From NCBI GenBank assembly GCA_002150995.1, contig MDHJ01000001.1:1116001-1180000 (forward strand): 64,000 nucleotides of DNA. The letters are read 5' to 3'. This DNA comes from Clavibacter michiganensis. Its GTDB lineage: Bacteria; Actinomycetota; Actinomycetes; Actinomycetales; Microbacteriaceae. Position numbers and translations under genes: made by a program. Numbering within the stretch: position 1 is the first letter of the stretch; each line of letters begins with the position of its first letter. Shown one piece after another: positions 10,622 to 17,878 of the stretch. Below the pieces are notes generated by a model, which saw nothing but the letters and a program-made list of their open reading frames with translations, was not told the origin of the DNA and did no database searches.

Positions 10622-10653
10622 CACGCGGGGGAGCCCGCGGAGGCCGCCTCGGT

Positions 10654-10683
10654 TTGGCGCGCATCCGGCCCATGGGCTACACT
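10654..10683 (+). promoter_or_regulatory. Promoter of tRNA-Gln
   Basis: TTGGCG (10654-10659) and TACACT (10678-10683) are separated by 18 bases and followed by CGACGAG. The same pair of elements and the same downstream bases precede tRNA-Glu at 19348-19376, which supports the call. Confidence 0.6.
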
Positions 10684-10712
10684 CGACGAGGCCCGATCGC
10701 GCATCGGGGCCT

Positions 10713-10784
10713 TGGGGTATGGTGTAATTGGCAACACGGAAGATTCTGATTCTTTTGTTCTTGGTTCGAGTCCAGGTACCCCAG
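10713..10784 (+). tRNA. tRNA-Gln (CTG)
   Basis: 72 bases fold as a cloverleaf: acceptor TGGGGTA/TACCCCA with discriminator G, D-arm with AATTGGCAA, anticodon stem GAAGA/TCTTT around the loop TTCTGAT giving anticodon CTG, and a T-arm with GGTTCGAGTCC. CCA is not fully encoded. Confidence 0.95.
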
Positions 10785-10807
10785 CACTGAATACGCAGGA
10801 AATGACG

Positions 10808-10825
10808 GGCCCGGTTCTCCGGGCC
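10808..10825 (+). terminator. Rho-independent terminator of tRNA-Gln
   Basis: GGCCCGG (10808-10814), loop TTCT, CCGGGCC (10819-10825), followed by the T-rich TATTCCTTTTCCCTT. Confidence 0.85.
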
Positions 10826-10916
10826 TATTCCTTTTCCCTTCTGGTCGCGTAGAGGGGCAGATGCAGGCAGCCCAGGGCCTCGTAGTCTCGAAGTGACACG
10901 AGGCAGAGGACCTGAC

Positions 10917-11729
10917 ATGGCATTGTCGCTCCACCCGCTGATGCTCGACGCGGGGATCCCCATCCCGGACGCGCTGGTGATCCGACATGCGTATGTGCGC
11001 GAGCACGAAGACAGCGGATTGCGGGGCATACACGCCGACTCGACGGATGCCGAGGTCCTCGAATACACCCGGACGCAATCCGCGGACGTGCAGCGGTTCC
11101 CGAGGACGCCGCCGCGCTTCTGGGTCGTGTTCATCCGTGAGGGGGGTGATCGGGCCCGGCTCTGGGCCGTCGTCGAGAATCGTGGGGAGATCTGCGACGA
11201 CGGCACTCTCCGCCTGTTCGACATCGCCGTGTCCGATCACATGGCCGACCTGCGTGAACGGCTGGTGATCGGCTGGCGTTCTCCCCGCTCGTGGTGGATG
11301 CGCGCACTCACGGCAGCGTCGTACCCCGTCCTGGGCATCGAGGACGCCCAACCAGTGCCGTTCCCCGGATTCGATCGCCTCATCGTCGACTACGCACAGC
11401 TGCAGGCCGTGATGCAGGAGCAGCGCTACGCGTCATGGCGGACAGCGCTCGCCTCCGTGGCCGGCATCTACCTCATCACCGATACCCGCGACGGTCGCCA
11501 TCACGTCGGGAAGGCGGACGGCGTCGAGAACATCCGTCAGCGCTGGAACACGTATGCGATCAATGGGCATGGGGGAAACGTCGAGCTGCGGGGTCTGGAT
11601 CCGTCGAGCTTCCGCTACTCGCTCTTGCGCGTCTTCGACCCCTCCACGCCGACGTCCGTGATCGACGCGTCCGAGAGCCACTTCAAGGTCGCGCTCGACA
11701 CGCGTCGGCACGGGCTCAATCGGAGCTAG
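10917..11729 (+). CDS. GIY-YIG nuclease-domain protein, probable accessory gene
   Basis: 270 residues. The C-terminal third (about residues 180-270) is a GIY-YIG domain: AGIYLITDTRDG, then HHVGKA in place of the YIG element, IRQRW with the conserved arginine, GHGGNVEL, and ESHFK with the probable metal-binding glutamate, followed by the family-typical TRRHGLNRS. The N-terminal 180 residues match no family I recognise. ATG 10917 is preceded by GAGGA at 10906-10910; an upstream GTG at 10893 lacks a site. Codon use is less G/C-extreme than in neighbours, and the gene stands alone beside tRNA-Gln, suggesting acquisition. Relatives are nucleases of uncertain role, possibly defence or DNA processing; function is not proven. 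Confidence 0.8.
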   Translation: MALSLHPLMLDAGIPIPDALVIRHAYVREHEDSGLRGIHADSTDAEVLEYTRTQSADVQRFPRTPPRFWVVFIREGGDRARLWAVVENRGEICDDGTLRLFDIAVSDHMADLRERLVIGWRSPRSWWMRALTAASYPVLGIEDAQPVPFPGFDRLIVDYAQLQAVMQEQRYASWRTALASVAGIYLITDTRDGRHHVGKADGVENIRQRWNTYAINGHGGNVELRGLDPSSFRYSLLRVFDPSTPTSVIDASESHFKVALDTRRHGLNRS

Positions 11730-11746
11730 GGAACCTGCCGCAGTGC

Positions 11747-11794
11747 ACGACGACGGCCCCGCCCGAGCATCTGCTCGAGCGGGGCCGTCGTCGT
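11747..11794. terminator. Bidirectional terminator, 16-bp stem
   Basis: ACGACGACGGCCCCGC (11747-11762) pairs exactly with 11779-11794; the loop contains a further cgagca/tgctcg stem. It lies between the convergent GIY-YIG and aldo/keto reductase genes. Confidence 0.85.
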
Positions 11795-11810
11795 GTTCAG
11801 GTGGTGCGGA

Positions 11811-12821
11811 TCAGGCGAGGCGGCCCTTCGGGGAGCTCTCGCTGGTCTTCGACGGGTCCTTCTCGACGATGTCGCCGAGGGCGTCGTCGATGCGGGTGAG
11901 GAGCTCCGCGGGGATCTTCACGCCCGACGCCTTCACGTTCTCGTGCACCTGCTCGGGGCGCGAGGCGCCGATGATGGCCGAGGCGACGTTCTCGTTCTGG
12001 AGCACCCACGCCACGGCGAGCTGCGCCATCGACAGGTCCAGCTCGTCCGCGACGGGCTGCAGCTGCTGCACGCGGCTGAGCGTGTCGTCGTTCATGAAGC
12101 GGGAGATCATGTCGGCGCCGCCCTTGTCGTCCGTGGCGCGCGAGCCCGCGGGGAGGTCCTGGCCGGGCTTGTACTTGCCCGTGAGGACACCCTGGGCGAT
12201 GGGGGACCACACGATCTGGGAGATGCCGAGCTCGGCAGACGTGGGGACCACCTCCTCCTCGATGACGCGCCAGAGGGCCGAGTACTGCGGCTGGTTCGAG
12301 ATGAGCTGGAAGCCCAGCTCGCGCGAGAGGCCGTGCGCCTCGCGGAGCTGCTCGGGGGTCCACTCGCTCACGCCGATGTACAGCGCCTTGCCCTGGCGGA
12401 CGACGTCGGCGAACGCCTGCATCGTCTCCTCGAGCGGGGTCTCGTAGTCGTAGCGGTGGGCCTGGTACAGGTCGACGTGGTCGGTCTGGAGCCGGCCGAG
12501 CGATCCGTCGATGGACGCCATGATGTGCTTGCGCGAGAGGCCGGTGTCGTTGTGGCCCTTGGCGCCGGTGGGGAAGTAGACCTTCGTGAAGATCTCGAGG
12601 CCGTCGCGGTCCTCGCCCTTGAGCGCGTCGCCGAGCACCTTCTCGGCGACGGTGTTCGCGTAGCCGTCGGCCGTGTCGAACGTGGTGATGCCGGCCTCGA
12701 GGGCCGCCTTCACGCACGCGGCGGCGGTGTCGTTCTCGACCTGCGACCCGTGGGTCAGCCAGTTGCCGTACGTGATCTCGGAGATCTTGAAGCCTGAGTT
12801 GCCTAGGTAGCGGAATTCCAT
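11811..12821 (-). CDS. Aldo/keto reductase, copy 1 of a tandem pair
   Basis: 336-residue NADPH-dependent oxidoreductase of the AKR TIM-barrel family, resembling the YghZ/Kv-beta-like branch. The catalytic tetrad segments are visible: FDTADGYAN (Asp and Tyr), IFTKV (Lys) and YQAHRYDY (His); the cofactor site IIGASRPEQV is near the C-terminus. The next gene upstream (12954-13964) encodes a protein identical over long stretches, so the two arose by tandem duplication. TAGGCT ends six bases before ATG 12821, with GGAGG also present between them. The substrate is unknown; stress-derived aldehydes are typical of this branch. Confidence 0.92.
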   Translation of the reverse strand: MEFRYLGNSGFKISEITYGNWLTHGSQVENDTAAACVKAALEAGITTFDTADGYANTVAEKVLGDALKGEDRDGLEIFTKVYFPTGAKGHNDTGLSRKHIMASIDGSLGRLQTDHVDLYQAHRYDYETPLEETMQAFADVVRQGKALYIGVSEWTPEQLREAHGLSRELGFQLISNQPQYSALWRVIEEEVVPTSAELGISQIVWSPIAQGVLTGKYKPGQDLPAGSRATDDKGGADMISRFMNDDTLSRVQQLQPVADELDLSMAQLAVAWVLQNENVASAIIGASRPEQVHENVKASGVKIPAELLTRIDDALGDIVEKDPSKTSESSPKGRLA

Positions 12822-12896
12822 CCTCCGAGCCTACGCCGCGCTTGCTGGGGCCCGCCCGGGCGTCGTCTGTCCGCGGGGTGACCGGCAGGTGCACGA

Positions 12897-12929
12897 GCGG
12901 CCCCGCCCGAGGATCTCGAGCGGGGCCGC
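12897..12929 (-). terminator. Terminator between the two aldo/keto reductase genes
   Basis: GCGGCCCCGC (12897-12906) and GCGGGGCCGC (12920-12929) form a 10-bp stem with a 13-base loop, just downstream of the 12954-13964 gene. Confidence 0.75.
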
Positions 12930-12953
12930 GGACGTGCGGGGAGGGAGCGCCGA

Positions 12954-13964
12954 TCAGGCCTCGCGGGTCTTCGGCGAGCTCTCGTCGGTCTTCCGCGGGT
13001 CCTTCTCGACGATGTCGCCGAGGGCGTCGTCGATGCGGGACAGCAGCTCCGCAGGGATCTCGACGCCCGACGCCTTGACGTTCTCGTGCACCTGCTCGGG
13101 ACGCGAGGCGCCGATGATGGCGGACGCCACGTTCTCGTTCTGCAGCACCCACGCGACGGCCAGCTGCGCGAGCGAGAGGTCGAGTTCGTCGGCCACGGGC
13201 TGCAGCTCCTGCACGCGGGAGAGCGTGTCGTCGTTCATGAAGCGCTTGATCATGTTCGCGCCGCCCTTGTCGTCGGTCGCGCGCGATCCGGACGGCAGCT
13301 CCTGGCCGGGCTTGTACTTGCCCGTCAGCACGCCCTGCGCGATGGGGGACCACACGATCTGCGAGATGCCGAGCTCCTTCGAGGTCGGCACGACCTCCTC
13401 CTCGATGACGCGCCAGAGGGCCGAGTACTGCGGCTGGTTCGAGATCAGCTGGAAGCCGAGGTCGGTCGCGAGCGCGTGGCCGGCGCGCAGCTGCTCGCTC
13501 GTCCACTCGCTGACGCCGATGTAGAGCGCCTTGCCCTGGCGGACGACGTCGGCGAACGCCTGCATCGTCTCCTCCAGGGGCGTCTCGTAGTCGAAGCGGT
13601 GCGCCTGGTACAGGTCGATGTAGTCGGTCTGCAGGCGCGTGAGCGACGCGTCGACCGAGTCCATGATGTGCTTGCGCGAGAGGCCGGTGTCGTTGTGCCC
13701 CTTGGGGCCGGTGGGCCCGAAGACCTTGGTGAAGATCTCGATCGAGGCACGCCGCTCGTCCTTGAGCGCCTCGCCGAGCACGGTCTCCGCCTTGGTGTTG
13801 GCGTAGACGTCCGCGGTGTCGAAGGTGGTGATCCCCGCCTCGAGCGCGGCCTTCACGCACGCGGTCGCGGTGTCGTTCTCCACCTGCGAGCCGTGGGTGA
13901 GCCAGTTGCCGTAGGTGATCTCGGAGATCTTGAAGCCGGAGTTGCCGAGGTATCTGAATTCCAT
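12954..13964 (-). CDS. Aldo/keto reductase, copy 2 of a tandem pair
   Basis: 336 residues, the same length as copy 1 and colinear with it; the two share the N-terminus MEFRYLGNSGFKISEITYG and nearly the whole C-terminal half. Differences concentrate around the active-site barrel entrance (FDTADVYAN instead of FDTADGYAN, FGPTGPKGH instead of YFPTGAKGH), which may change substrate choice. Catalytic Asp, Tyr, Lys and His are kept. TACGGT ends six bases before ATG 13964, suggesting an independent leaderless transcript, and a terminator separates it from copy 1. A TetR gene lies just upstream in the same direction. Confidence 0.92.
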   Translation of the reverse strand: MEFRYLGNSGFKISEITYGNWLTHGSQVENDTATACVKAALEAGITTFDTADVYANTKAETVLGEALKDERRASIEIFTKVFGPTGPKGHNDTGLSRKHIMDSVDASLTRLQTDYIDLYQAHRFDYETPLEETMQAFADVVRQGKALYIGVSEWTSEQLRAGHALATDLGFQLISNQPQYSALWRVIEEEVVPTSKELGISQIVWSPIAQGVLTGKYKPGQELPSGSRATDDKGGANMIKRFMNDDTLSRVQELQPVADELDLSLAQLAVAWVLQNENVASAIIGASRPEQVHENVKASGVEIPAELLSRIDDALGDIVEKDPRKTDESSPKTREA

Positions 13965-14014
13965 GCTCCGACCGTACGCCGCGGGGATGCGCCTGCTCGA
14001 AGGAAAGTGTGCGA

Positions 14015-14632
14015 TCAGGCGGCGCGCGGGGGACGGACGACGTGCAGCGGCGCGAGCGCCGTGTCGAGAGCCGCCTCGAGCGGCCAGGCGGACCGCTCCG
14101 GCTGGCTCAGCACCAGGCCGCCCTGGATGGCGGCGAGGATGACCGTGGCGATGCGCTGCGGATCCGCGGACGGCGCGACCAGCCCCGCCTCCCGCATCCG
14201 CTCGACGCCCCGGGCGAGGAACGCGCGCCACGAGCGCATCGCCTCGGCGGTGGCCCGCTCGAGCTCCGGGTCGACGGCGGAGGCCTGGGTCGCCAGCGAG
14301 CCGATGGGGCAGGCCCAGCGTCCACGGCCGATGTAGTACTCGACGAGCGCCGCGCGCCACGCCTCCCACGACTCCCAGGAGCCGAGGTCGTGGATGTGCG
14401 GCTCCTGCGCCTCCAGCAGCTGTCGGCCCTCCCAGTCCGCGACCTCGCGCACGAGCTCGAGCTTGCCGCCGGGGAAGTAGTGGAACAGCTGGCTCTTGCT
14501 CGTCAGGGTGGCTGCGCGCACGTCGTCGAGGGTGGTGCCGCCGATGCCGGTAGCCAGGATCTGCTCGCCGGTGGCCTCGATGATGCGCTGGCGCGTGAGG
14601 CGCCCGCGCTCGGTGATCCTCGGCTCGGCCAT
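14015..14632 (-). CDS. TetR family transcriptional regulator
   Basis: 205 residues. The N-terminal helix-turn-helix spans about residues 10-55, with RQRIIEATGEQILATGIGG and LTSKSQLFHYFPGGKLEL. The C-terminal domain, with the CPIGSLA segment and SWRAFLARGVERM, resembles the LmrA/YxaF-type TetR subgroup. It is divergent from the SDR gene at 14688; the 55-base gap contains two matching palindromes (14651-14666 and 14681-14698), so autoregulation and repression of the SDR are likely. TAGCAT ends six bases before its ATG, again without a Shine-Dalgarno site. Confidence 0.9.
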   Translation of the reverse strand: MAEPRITERGRLTRQRIIEATGEQILATGIGGTTLDDVRAATLTSKSQLFHYFPGGKLELVREVADWEGRQLLEAQEPHIHDLGSWESWEAWRAALVEYYIGRGRWACPIGSLATQASAVDPELERATAEAMRSWRAFLARGVERMREAGLVAPSADPQRIATVILAAIQGGLVLSQPERSAWPLEAALDTALAPLHVVRPPRAA

Positions 14633-14650
14633 GTCCCGATGCTATCGCAG

Positions 14651-14698
14651 TGGACCATGCGGTCCAGTCTGTGGTAGCAATTGGACCATGCAGTCCAA
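14651..14698. promoter_or_regulatory. Two probable TetR operators in the TetR/SDR gap
   Basis: Site 1 is TGGACC-atgc-GGTCCA (14651-14666), site 2 is TTGGAC-catgca-GTCCAA (14681-14698). Both share the core TGGACCATGC(A/G)GTCCA and have centres 31 bases apart, about three helical turns. Site 2 covers the SDR start codon at 14688. Confidence 0.8.
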
Positions 14699-15485
14699 CG
14701 AAGAAGTCCTCCAGTCCCTCGTCCCCGACACCCGGCTCGCCGGCCGCACGGCCGTCGTCACCGGATCCACCAGCGGCATCGGCGCGGCGATCGCCCGCGT
14801 GCTCGCCTCCTCGGGCGCGGAGGTCGTGGTCAGCGGCCGCGACGAGGCCCGCGCCCGCGACGTCGTCGATCAGATCGCCGCGGCGGGCGGGACCGCGCAC
14901 GCGGTCCCCGCCGACCTCGCCGGGAGCGCCGCGGGCATCCGCCGCTTCGCCGCCGACGCTGTCGCCGCGCTCGGCGGCCGGGTCGACATCCTCGTCAACA
15001 ACGCCGGGATCTACCCCGTCGGCCCGACCTCGGCGCTCGCGGACGACGACCTCGACGCCGTCCTCGCGGTCAACGTGCGCGCGCCGCACGTGCTCGTCGG
15101 CGAGCTGGCGCCCGCGATGGCGGAGCGGGGCTCCGGGGCCGTCGTGAACATCGGCTCGTGGATGTCGCGGGTCGGCGTCCCGTTCGGCGCCGCCTACACG
15201 GCGTCCAAGGCCGCCGTCGAGCAGATGACCCGCACGTGGGCGGCGGAGCACGGGCCGCGCGGGGTGCGGGTGAACAGCGTCGCGCCGGGCGTGACGGCGA
15301 CGCCCGGCAACGCGTCGGACGCCGCCGTGCTCGACGCGATGACCGCCACCACCGTCGCGGGCGTGCCCGTGCGCCCGGTCGACATCGCCTTCGCCGTGCG
15401 GTTCCTGGTCTCCGACGAGGCGGCGTTCGTGCACGGCGCGCTGCTCGACGTGGACGGCGGGATCGGGAGCACGCGCCTCGGCTGA
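14688..15485 (+). CDS. Short-chain dehydrogenase/reductase
   Basis: 265-residue classical SDR: the nucleotide-binding TGSTSGIGAAIA near residue 27, NNAGIYP, the catalytic serine in NIGSWMS and the YTASK active-site Tyr/Lys pair. The C-terminal HGALLDVDGG is typical of the FabG-like group. The start ATG lies inside operator site 2 and has no Shine-Dalgarno sequence, so the transcript is probably leaderless and directly blocked by the divergent TetR. The real substrate is unknown; in such pairs it is often an unsaturated carbonyl or quinone-like toxin. Its stop codon lies inside the first unit of a 16-base tandem repeat. Confidence 0.9.
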   Translation: MQSNEEVLQSLVPDTRLAGRTAVVTGSTSGIGAAIARVLASSGAEVVVSGRDEARARDVVDQIAAAGGTAHAVPADLAGSAAGIRRFAADAVAALGGRVDILVNNAGIYPVGPTSALADDDLDAVLAVNVRAPHVLVGELAPAMAERGSGAVVNIGSWMSRVGVPFGAAYTASKAAVEQMTRTWAAEHGPRGVRVNSVAPGVTATPGNASDAAVLDAMTATTVAGVPVRPVDIAFAVRFLVSDEAAFVHGALLDVDGGIGSTRLG

Positions 15486-15528
15486 GCCGCGCCTCGGCTG
15501 AGCCGCGCCTCGACTGAGCCGCGCCTCC
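15473..15528. repeat. 16-bp tandem repeat, 3.5 copies
   Basis: The unit GCTGAGCCGCGCCTCG occurs at 15481-15496 and 15497-15512, with a two-mismatch copy at 15513-15528 and a half copy GCGCCTCG at 15473-15480. The first copies overlap the end and stop codon of the SDR gene. Confidence 0.9.
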
Positions 15529-15529
15529 C

Positions 15530-15562
15530 GTCGGCGCCCGCCGCACCCCGGCGGGCGCCGAC
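15530..15562 (+). terminator. Terminator of the SDR gene
   Basis: GTCGGCGCCCGCCG (15530-15543), loop CACCC, and the exact reverse complement at 15549-15562: a 14-bp stem directly after the tandem repeat. Confidence 0.8.
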
Positions 15563-15586
15563 GCGCGCCCGGAGCATGCTGGATCC

Positions 15587-16549
15587 ATGAGCCGCATCGA
15601 CCTGCCCGAGCTCGGCCTCGGCACCGCGCCCCTCGGCAACCTCTACCGCTCCCGCACCGACGACGAGGCACGCGACGCCGTGCGCGCCGCGTGGGACGCC
15701 GGGATCCGGTGCTTCGACACCGCCCCGCACTACGGCCTCGGCCTCGCCGAGCGCCGGCTGGGGGAGGTGCTCCGCGAGCACCCGCGCGACGAGCACGTCG
15801 TGTCGACGAAGGTCGGGCGCGTCCTCGAGCCCGTCGACGCACCGGACGGCCGGCGGGACGACGACCTGTTCGACGTGCCCGGCGACCACGTGCGGCGGTG
15901 GGACTTCAGCGCCGACGGCGTCCGCCGCTCGCTCGACGACTCGCTGGCGCGCCTCGGCCTCGACCGCGTGGACGTGCTGCTGATCCACGACCCCGACGAG
16001 CACCTCGACCAGGCCGTGCGGGAGGCCGTGCCGGCTCTCGTGCGCCTCCGCGACGAGGGCGTCGTGCGGGCGATCGGCGTCGGGTCCGGCACCCCGCGCT
16101 CGCTCGCGGCCCTCATCGGCACGGGCGCGCTCGACCTCGCGATGGTCGCCGGCCGGTACACGCTGCTCGACCAGACGGCGCTCCACGAGGTGCTGCCGGC
16201 GGCCGAGGAGCACGGCACGCGCGTCATCGCCGTGAGCGTCTTCAACAGCGGGGTCACGGCGTCCGACTCCCCGGCGGACGGCGCGACCTACGAGTACGGG
16301 CCCGCGTCCGAGGAGGTGCTGGCCCGCGCCCGGCGCATCGCCGAGATCTGCGCGGGCTACGGCGTGGAGCTGCCGCAGGCGGCGATCCGGTTCCCCCTCC
16401 GGCACCCGGCCGTCACGACGGTCGCGCTCGGCATGGCGACGGCGGACGAGGTGCGCGAGGGCACGGCGCGGGCGGCGCGTCCGCTGCCGGACGAGCTGTG
16501 GGCGGAGCTCACGGCCGAGGGCATGATCCCGGAGGGCCCGCTGGTCTGA
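15587..16549 (+). CDS. Aldo/keto reductase, L-fucose/aldose dehydrogenase-like
   Basis: 320-residue aldo/keto reductase only distantly similar to the tandem pair at 11.8-14.0 kb. CFDTAPHYGLGLAERRLGEV near the N-terminus, the STKVGR lysine segment and LIHDPDEH (His) fit the branch of D-threo-aldose 1-dehydrogenase, L-fucose dehydrogenase and pyridoxal 4-dehydrogenase. The substrate among these is uncertain. ATG 15587 has CATGCT ending six bases upstream and no clear Shine-Dalgarno sequence. It is a single-gene unit between terminators, flanked on both sides by short tandem repeats. Confidence 0.88.
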   Translation: MSRIDLPELGLGTAPLGNLYRSRTDDEARDAVRAAWDAGIRCFDTAPHYGLGLAERRLGEVLREHPRDEHVVSTKVGRVLEPVDAPDGRRDDDLFDVPGDHVRRWDFSADGVRRSLDDSLARLGLDRVDVLLIHDPDEHLDQAVREAVPALVRLRDEGVVRAIGVGSGTPRSLAALIGTGALDLAMVAGRYTLLDQTALHEVLPAAEEHGTRVIAVSVFNSGVTASDSPADGATYEYGPASEEVLARARRIAEICAGYGVELPQAAIRFPLRHPAVTTVALGMATADEVREGTARAARPLPDELWAELTAEGMIPEGPLV

Positions 16550-16561
16550 GCGCGCCCGCCT

Positions 16562-16673
16562 GAGGACGCCGGCCGGAGCACGCCGGCCTGAGCACGCCGG
16601 CCTGAGCACGCCGGCCTGAGCACGCCGGCCTGAGCTCGGTGACCTGAGCTCGGTGACCTGAGCCCGCCGGCTC
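16562..16673. repeat. 14-bp tandem repeat, 8 units
   Basis: Eight consecutive 14-base units fill 16562-16673. Four are exact copies of GAGCACGCCGGCCT (16576-16631), two are GAGCTCGGTGACCT (16632-16659), and one divergent unit lies at each end. No gene of its own is seen; it fills the 3' gap between the aldo/keto reductase and its terminator. Confidence 0.92.
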
Positions 16674-16725
16674 GAGTGCCGCGGCGTCGGGGCGCCGGCG
16701 TGAGCGCCCGGCCCGCGGCCGCCGA

Positions 16726-16764
16726 CGACGACGCCCGCTCCCTCGTGGGGAGCGGGCGTCGTCG
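16726..16764. terminator. Bidirectional terminator, 17-bp stem
   Basis: CGACGACGCCCGCTCCC (16726-16742), loop TCGTG, and its exact complement (16748-16764), between the convergent aldo/keto reductase and terC genes. Confidence 0.85.
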
Positions 16765-16778
16765 CGTGCGGGGGAGAG

Positions 16779-17870
16779 CTAGCGGCGCGTCGCGTCCGCG
16801 TCGCTCTCGACGCTGCGTCCCGAGTCGCGCCCGGCGCGGGTGTCCGCATCCGCCGGTGCGTTGTCCGCGTGGGCGGCCTCGGCCGCGTCCGTGCCCTCCA
16901 CGGCCTGCGCGTCGCGCTTCGTCTTCGCGAGGCTCGCGACGGTCGCGACGGTGATGGTGAGGAGGATGAACGACAGCGAGAACCAGATCGGGATCTCGGG
17001 CGCCCACAGCATCGGCTCGCCGCCGTTGATGAACGGCACCTCGTTGACGTGCATGGCGTGCAGCACGAGCTTCACGGCGATGAAGCCGAGGATGACCGCG
17101 AGGCCCTGCGAGAGGTAGACGAGGCGCTCGAGGAGTCCCGAGATGAGGAAGTAGAGCTGGCGGAGGCCGAGCAGCGCGAAGGCGTTGGCGGTGAAGACGA
17201 TGTACGCCTCCTGCGTCAGGCCGAAGATCGCCGGGATGGAGTCGAGGGCGAACAGCACGTCGGTGAGGCCGATGGCGAGCATCACCAGGAACATCGGCGT
17301 GAAGAGGCGCTTGCCGTCGATGCGGGTCGTCAGCTTGTCGCCGTCGTAGTCCTCGGAGGTGGGGATGACGCGGCGAAGCGTGCGGATGAGCTTCGAGTCC
17401 GACTCGCTCTCGTCGTGCGTCTCCTTCATCTGCTTGTACGCCATGACGAGCAGCAGCGCGCCGAACAGGTAGAAGACCCAGGAGAAGTTGTCGATGATGG
17501 CCGACCCCAGGGCGATGAAGATGCCGCGCATGACGAGCGCGATCGCGATGCCGACGAGCAGCACCTTCTGCTGGAAGGCCCGCGGCACCGCGAAGCTCGA
17601 CATGATGATGAGGAAGACGAAGAGGTTGTCGACGCTCAGGGCCTTCTCCGTGACGTAGCCGGCGAAGTACTCGCCGCCGAAGGTCCAGTTCGAGAAGACG
17701 CCGACGCCCACGCCGAAGACGAGCGCGATGACGATGTAGACCACCGACCAGGTGGCGGACTCCTTCAGGGTCGGCTCGTGCGCCTTCCGCACGTGCGCGT
17801 AGAAGTCGAAGACGAGCAGGCCGAGGACGGCCGCGATGGTCGCGGCCCAGAGCCAGAAGGGGACATCCAT
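16779..17870 (-). CDS. TerC family integral membrane protein, probable Mn(II) exporter
   Basis: 363 residues with about eight to nine transmembrane helices. The acidic intramembrane motifs EKALSVDNLFVFLI and GLTDVLFALDSIPAIFG are the signature of the TerC/Alx family, which in several bacteria exports manganese or loads secreted enzymes with it. A charged, Asp/Ala-rich cytoplasmic tail closes the protein. The start is taken at ATG 17870, which has GGAG at 17879-17882 (minus strand) eight bases away; the open frame upstream is an RNA leader, not coding. That leader matches the yybP-ykoY manganese riboswitch, so expression is probably switched on by Mn(II). Confidence 0.92.
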   Translation of the reverse strand: MDVPFWLWAATIAAVLGLLVFDFYAHVRKAHEPTLKESATWSVVYIVIALVFGVGVGVFSNWTFGGEYFAGYVTEKALSVDNLFVFLIIMSSFAVPRAFQQKVLLVGIAIALVMRGIFIALGSAIIDNFSWVFYLFGALLLVMAYKQMKETHDESESDSKLIRTLRRVIPTSEDYDGDKLTTRIDGKRLFTPMFLVMLAIGLTDVLFALDSIPAIFGLTQEAYIVFTANAFALLGLRQLYFLISGLLERLVYLSQGLAVILGFIAVKLVLHAMHVNEVPFINGGEPMLWAPEIPIWFSLSFILLTITVATVASLAKTKRDAQAVEGTDAAEAAHADNAPADADTRAGRDSGRSVESDADATRR

Positions 17871-17878
17871 GTGGGGTT

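Noticed and set aside
10893-10916. GTG 10893 as start of the GIY-YIG gene
   Set aside because: ATG 10917 has GAGGA at ideal spacing; the upstream GTG has neither ribosome site nor the six-base promoter gap.
10713-11800. Integrated element with att repeats at tRNA-Gln
   Set aside because: No copy of the tRNA 3' end was seen downstream of the GIY-YIG gene and no integrase is present.
12954-15842. A 962-codon minus-strand frame fused to aldo/keto reductase copy 2
   Set aside because: The real gene starts at ATG 13964; the extension is antisense to the SDR gene and crosses the TetR gene in another frame.
16562-16673. CRISPR array
   Set aside because: Units are 14 bases, head to tail, with no spacers and no cas genes nearby.
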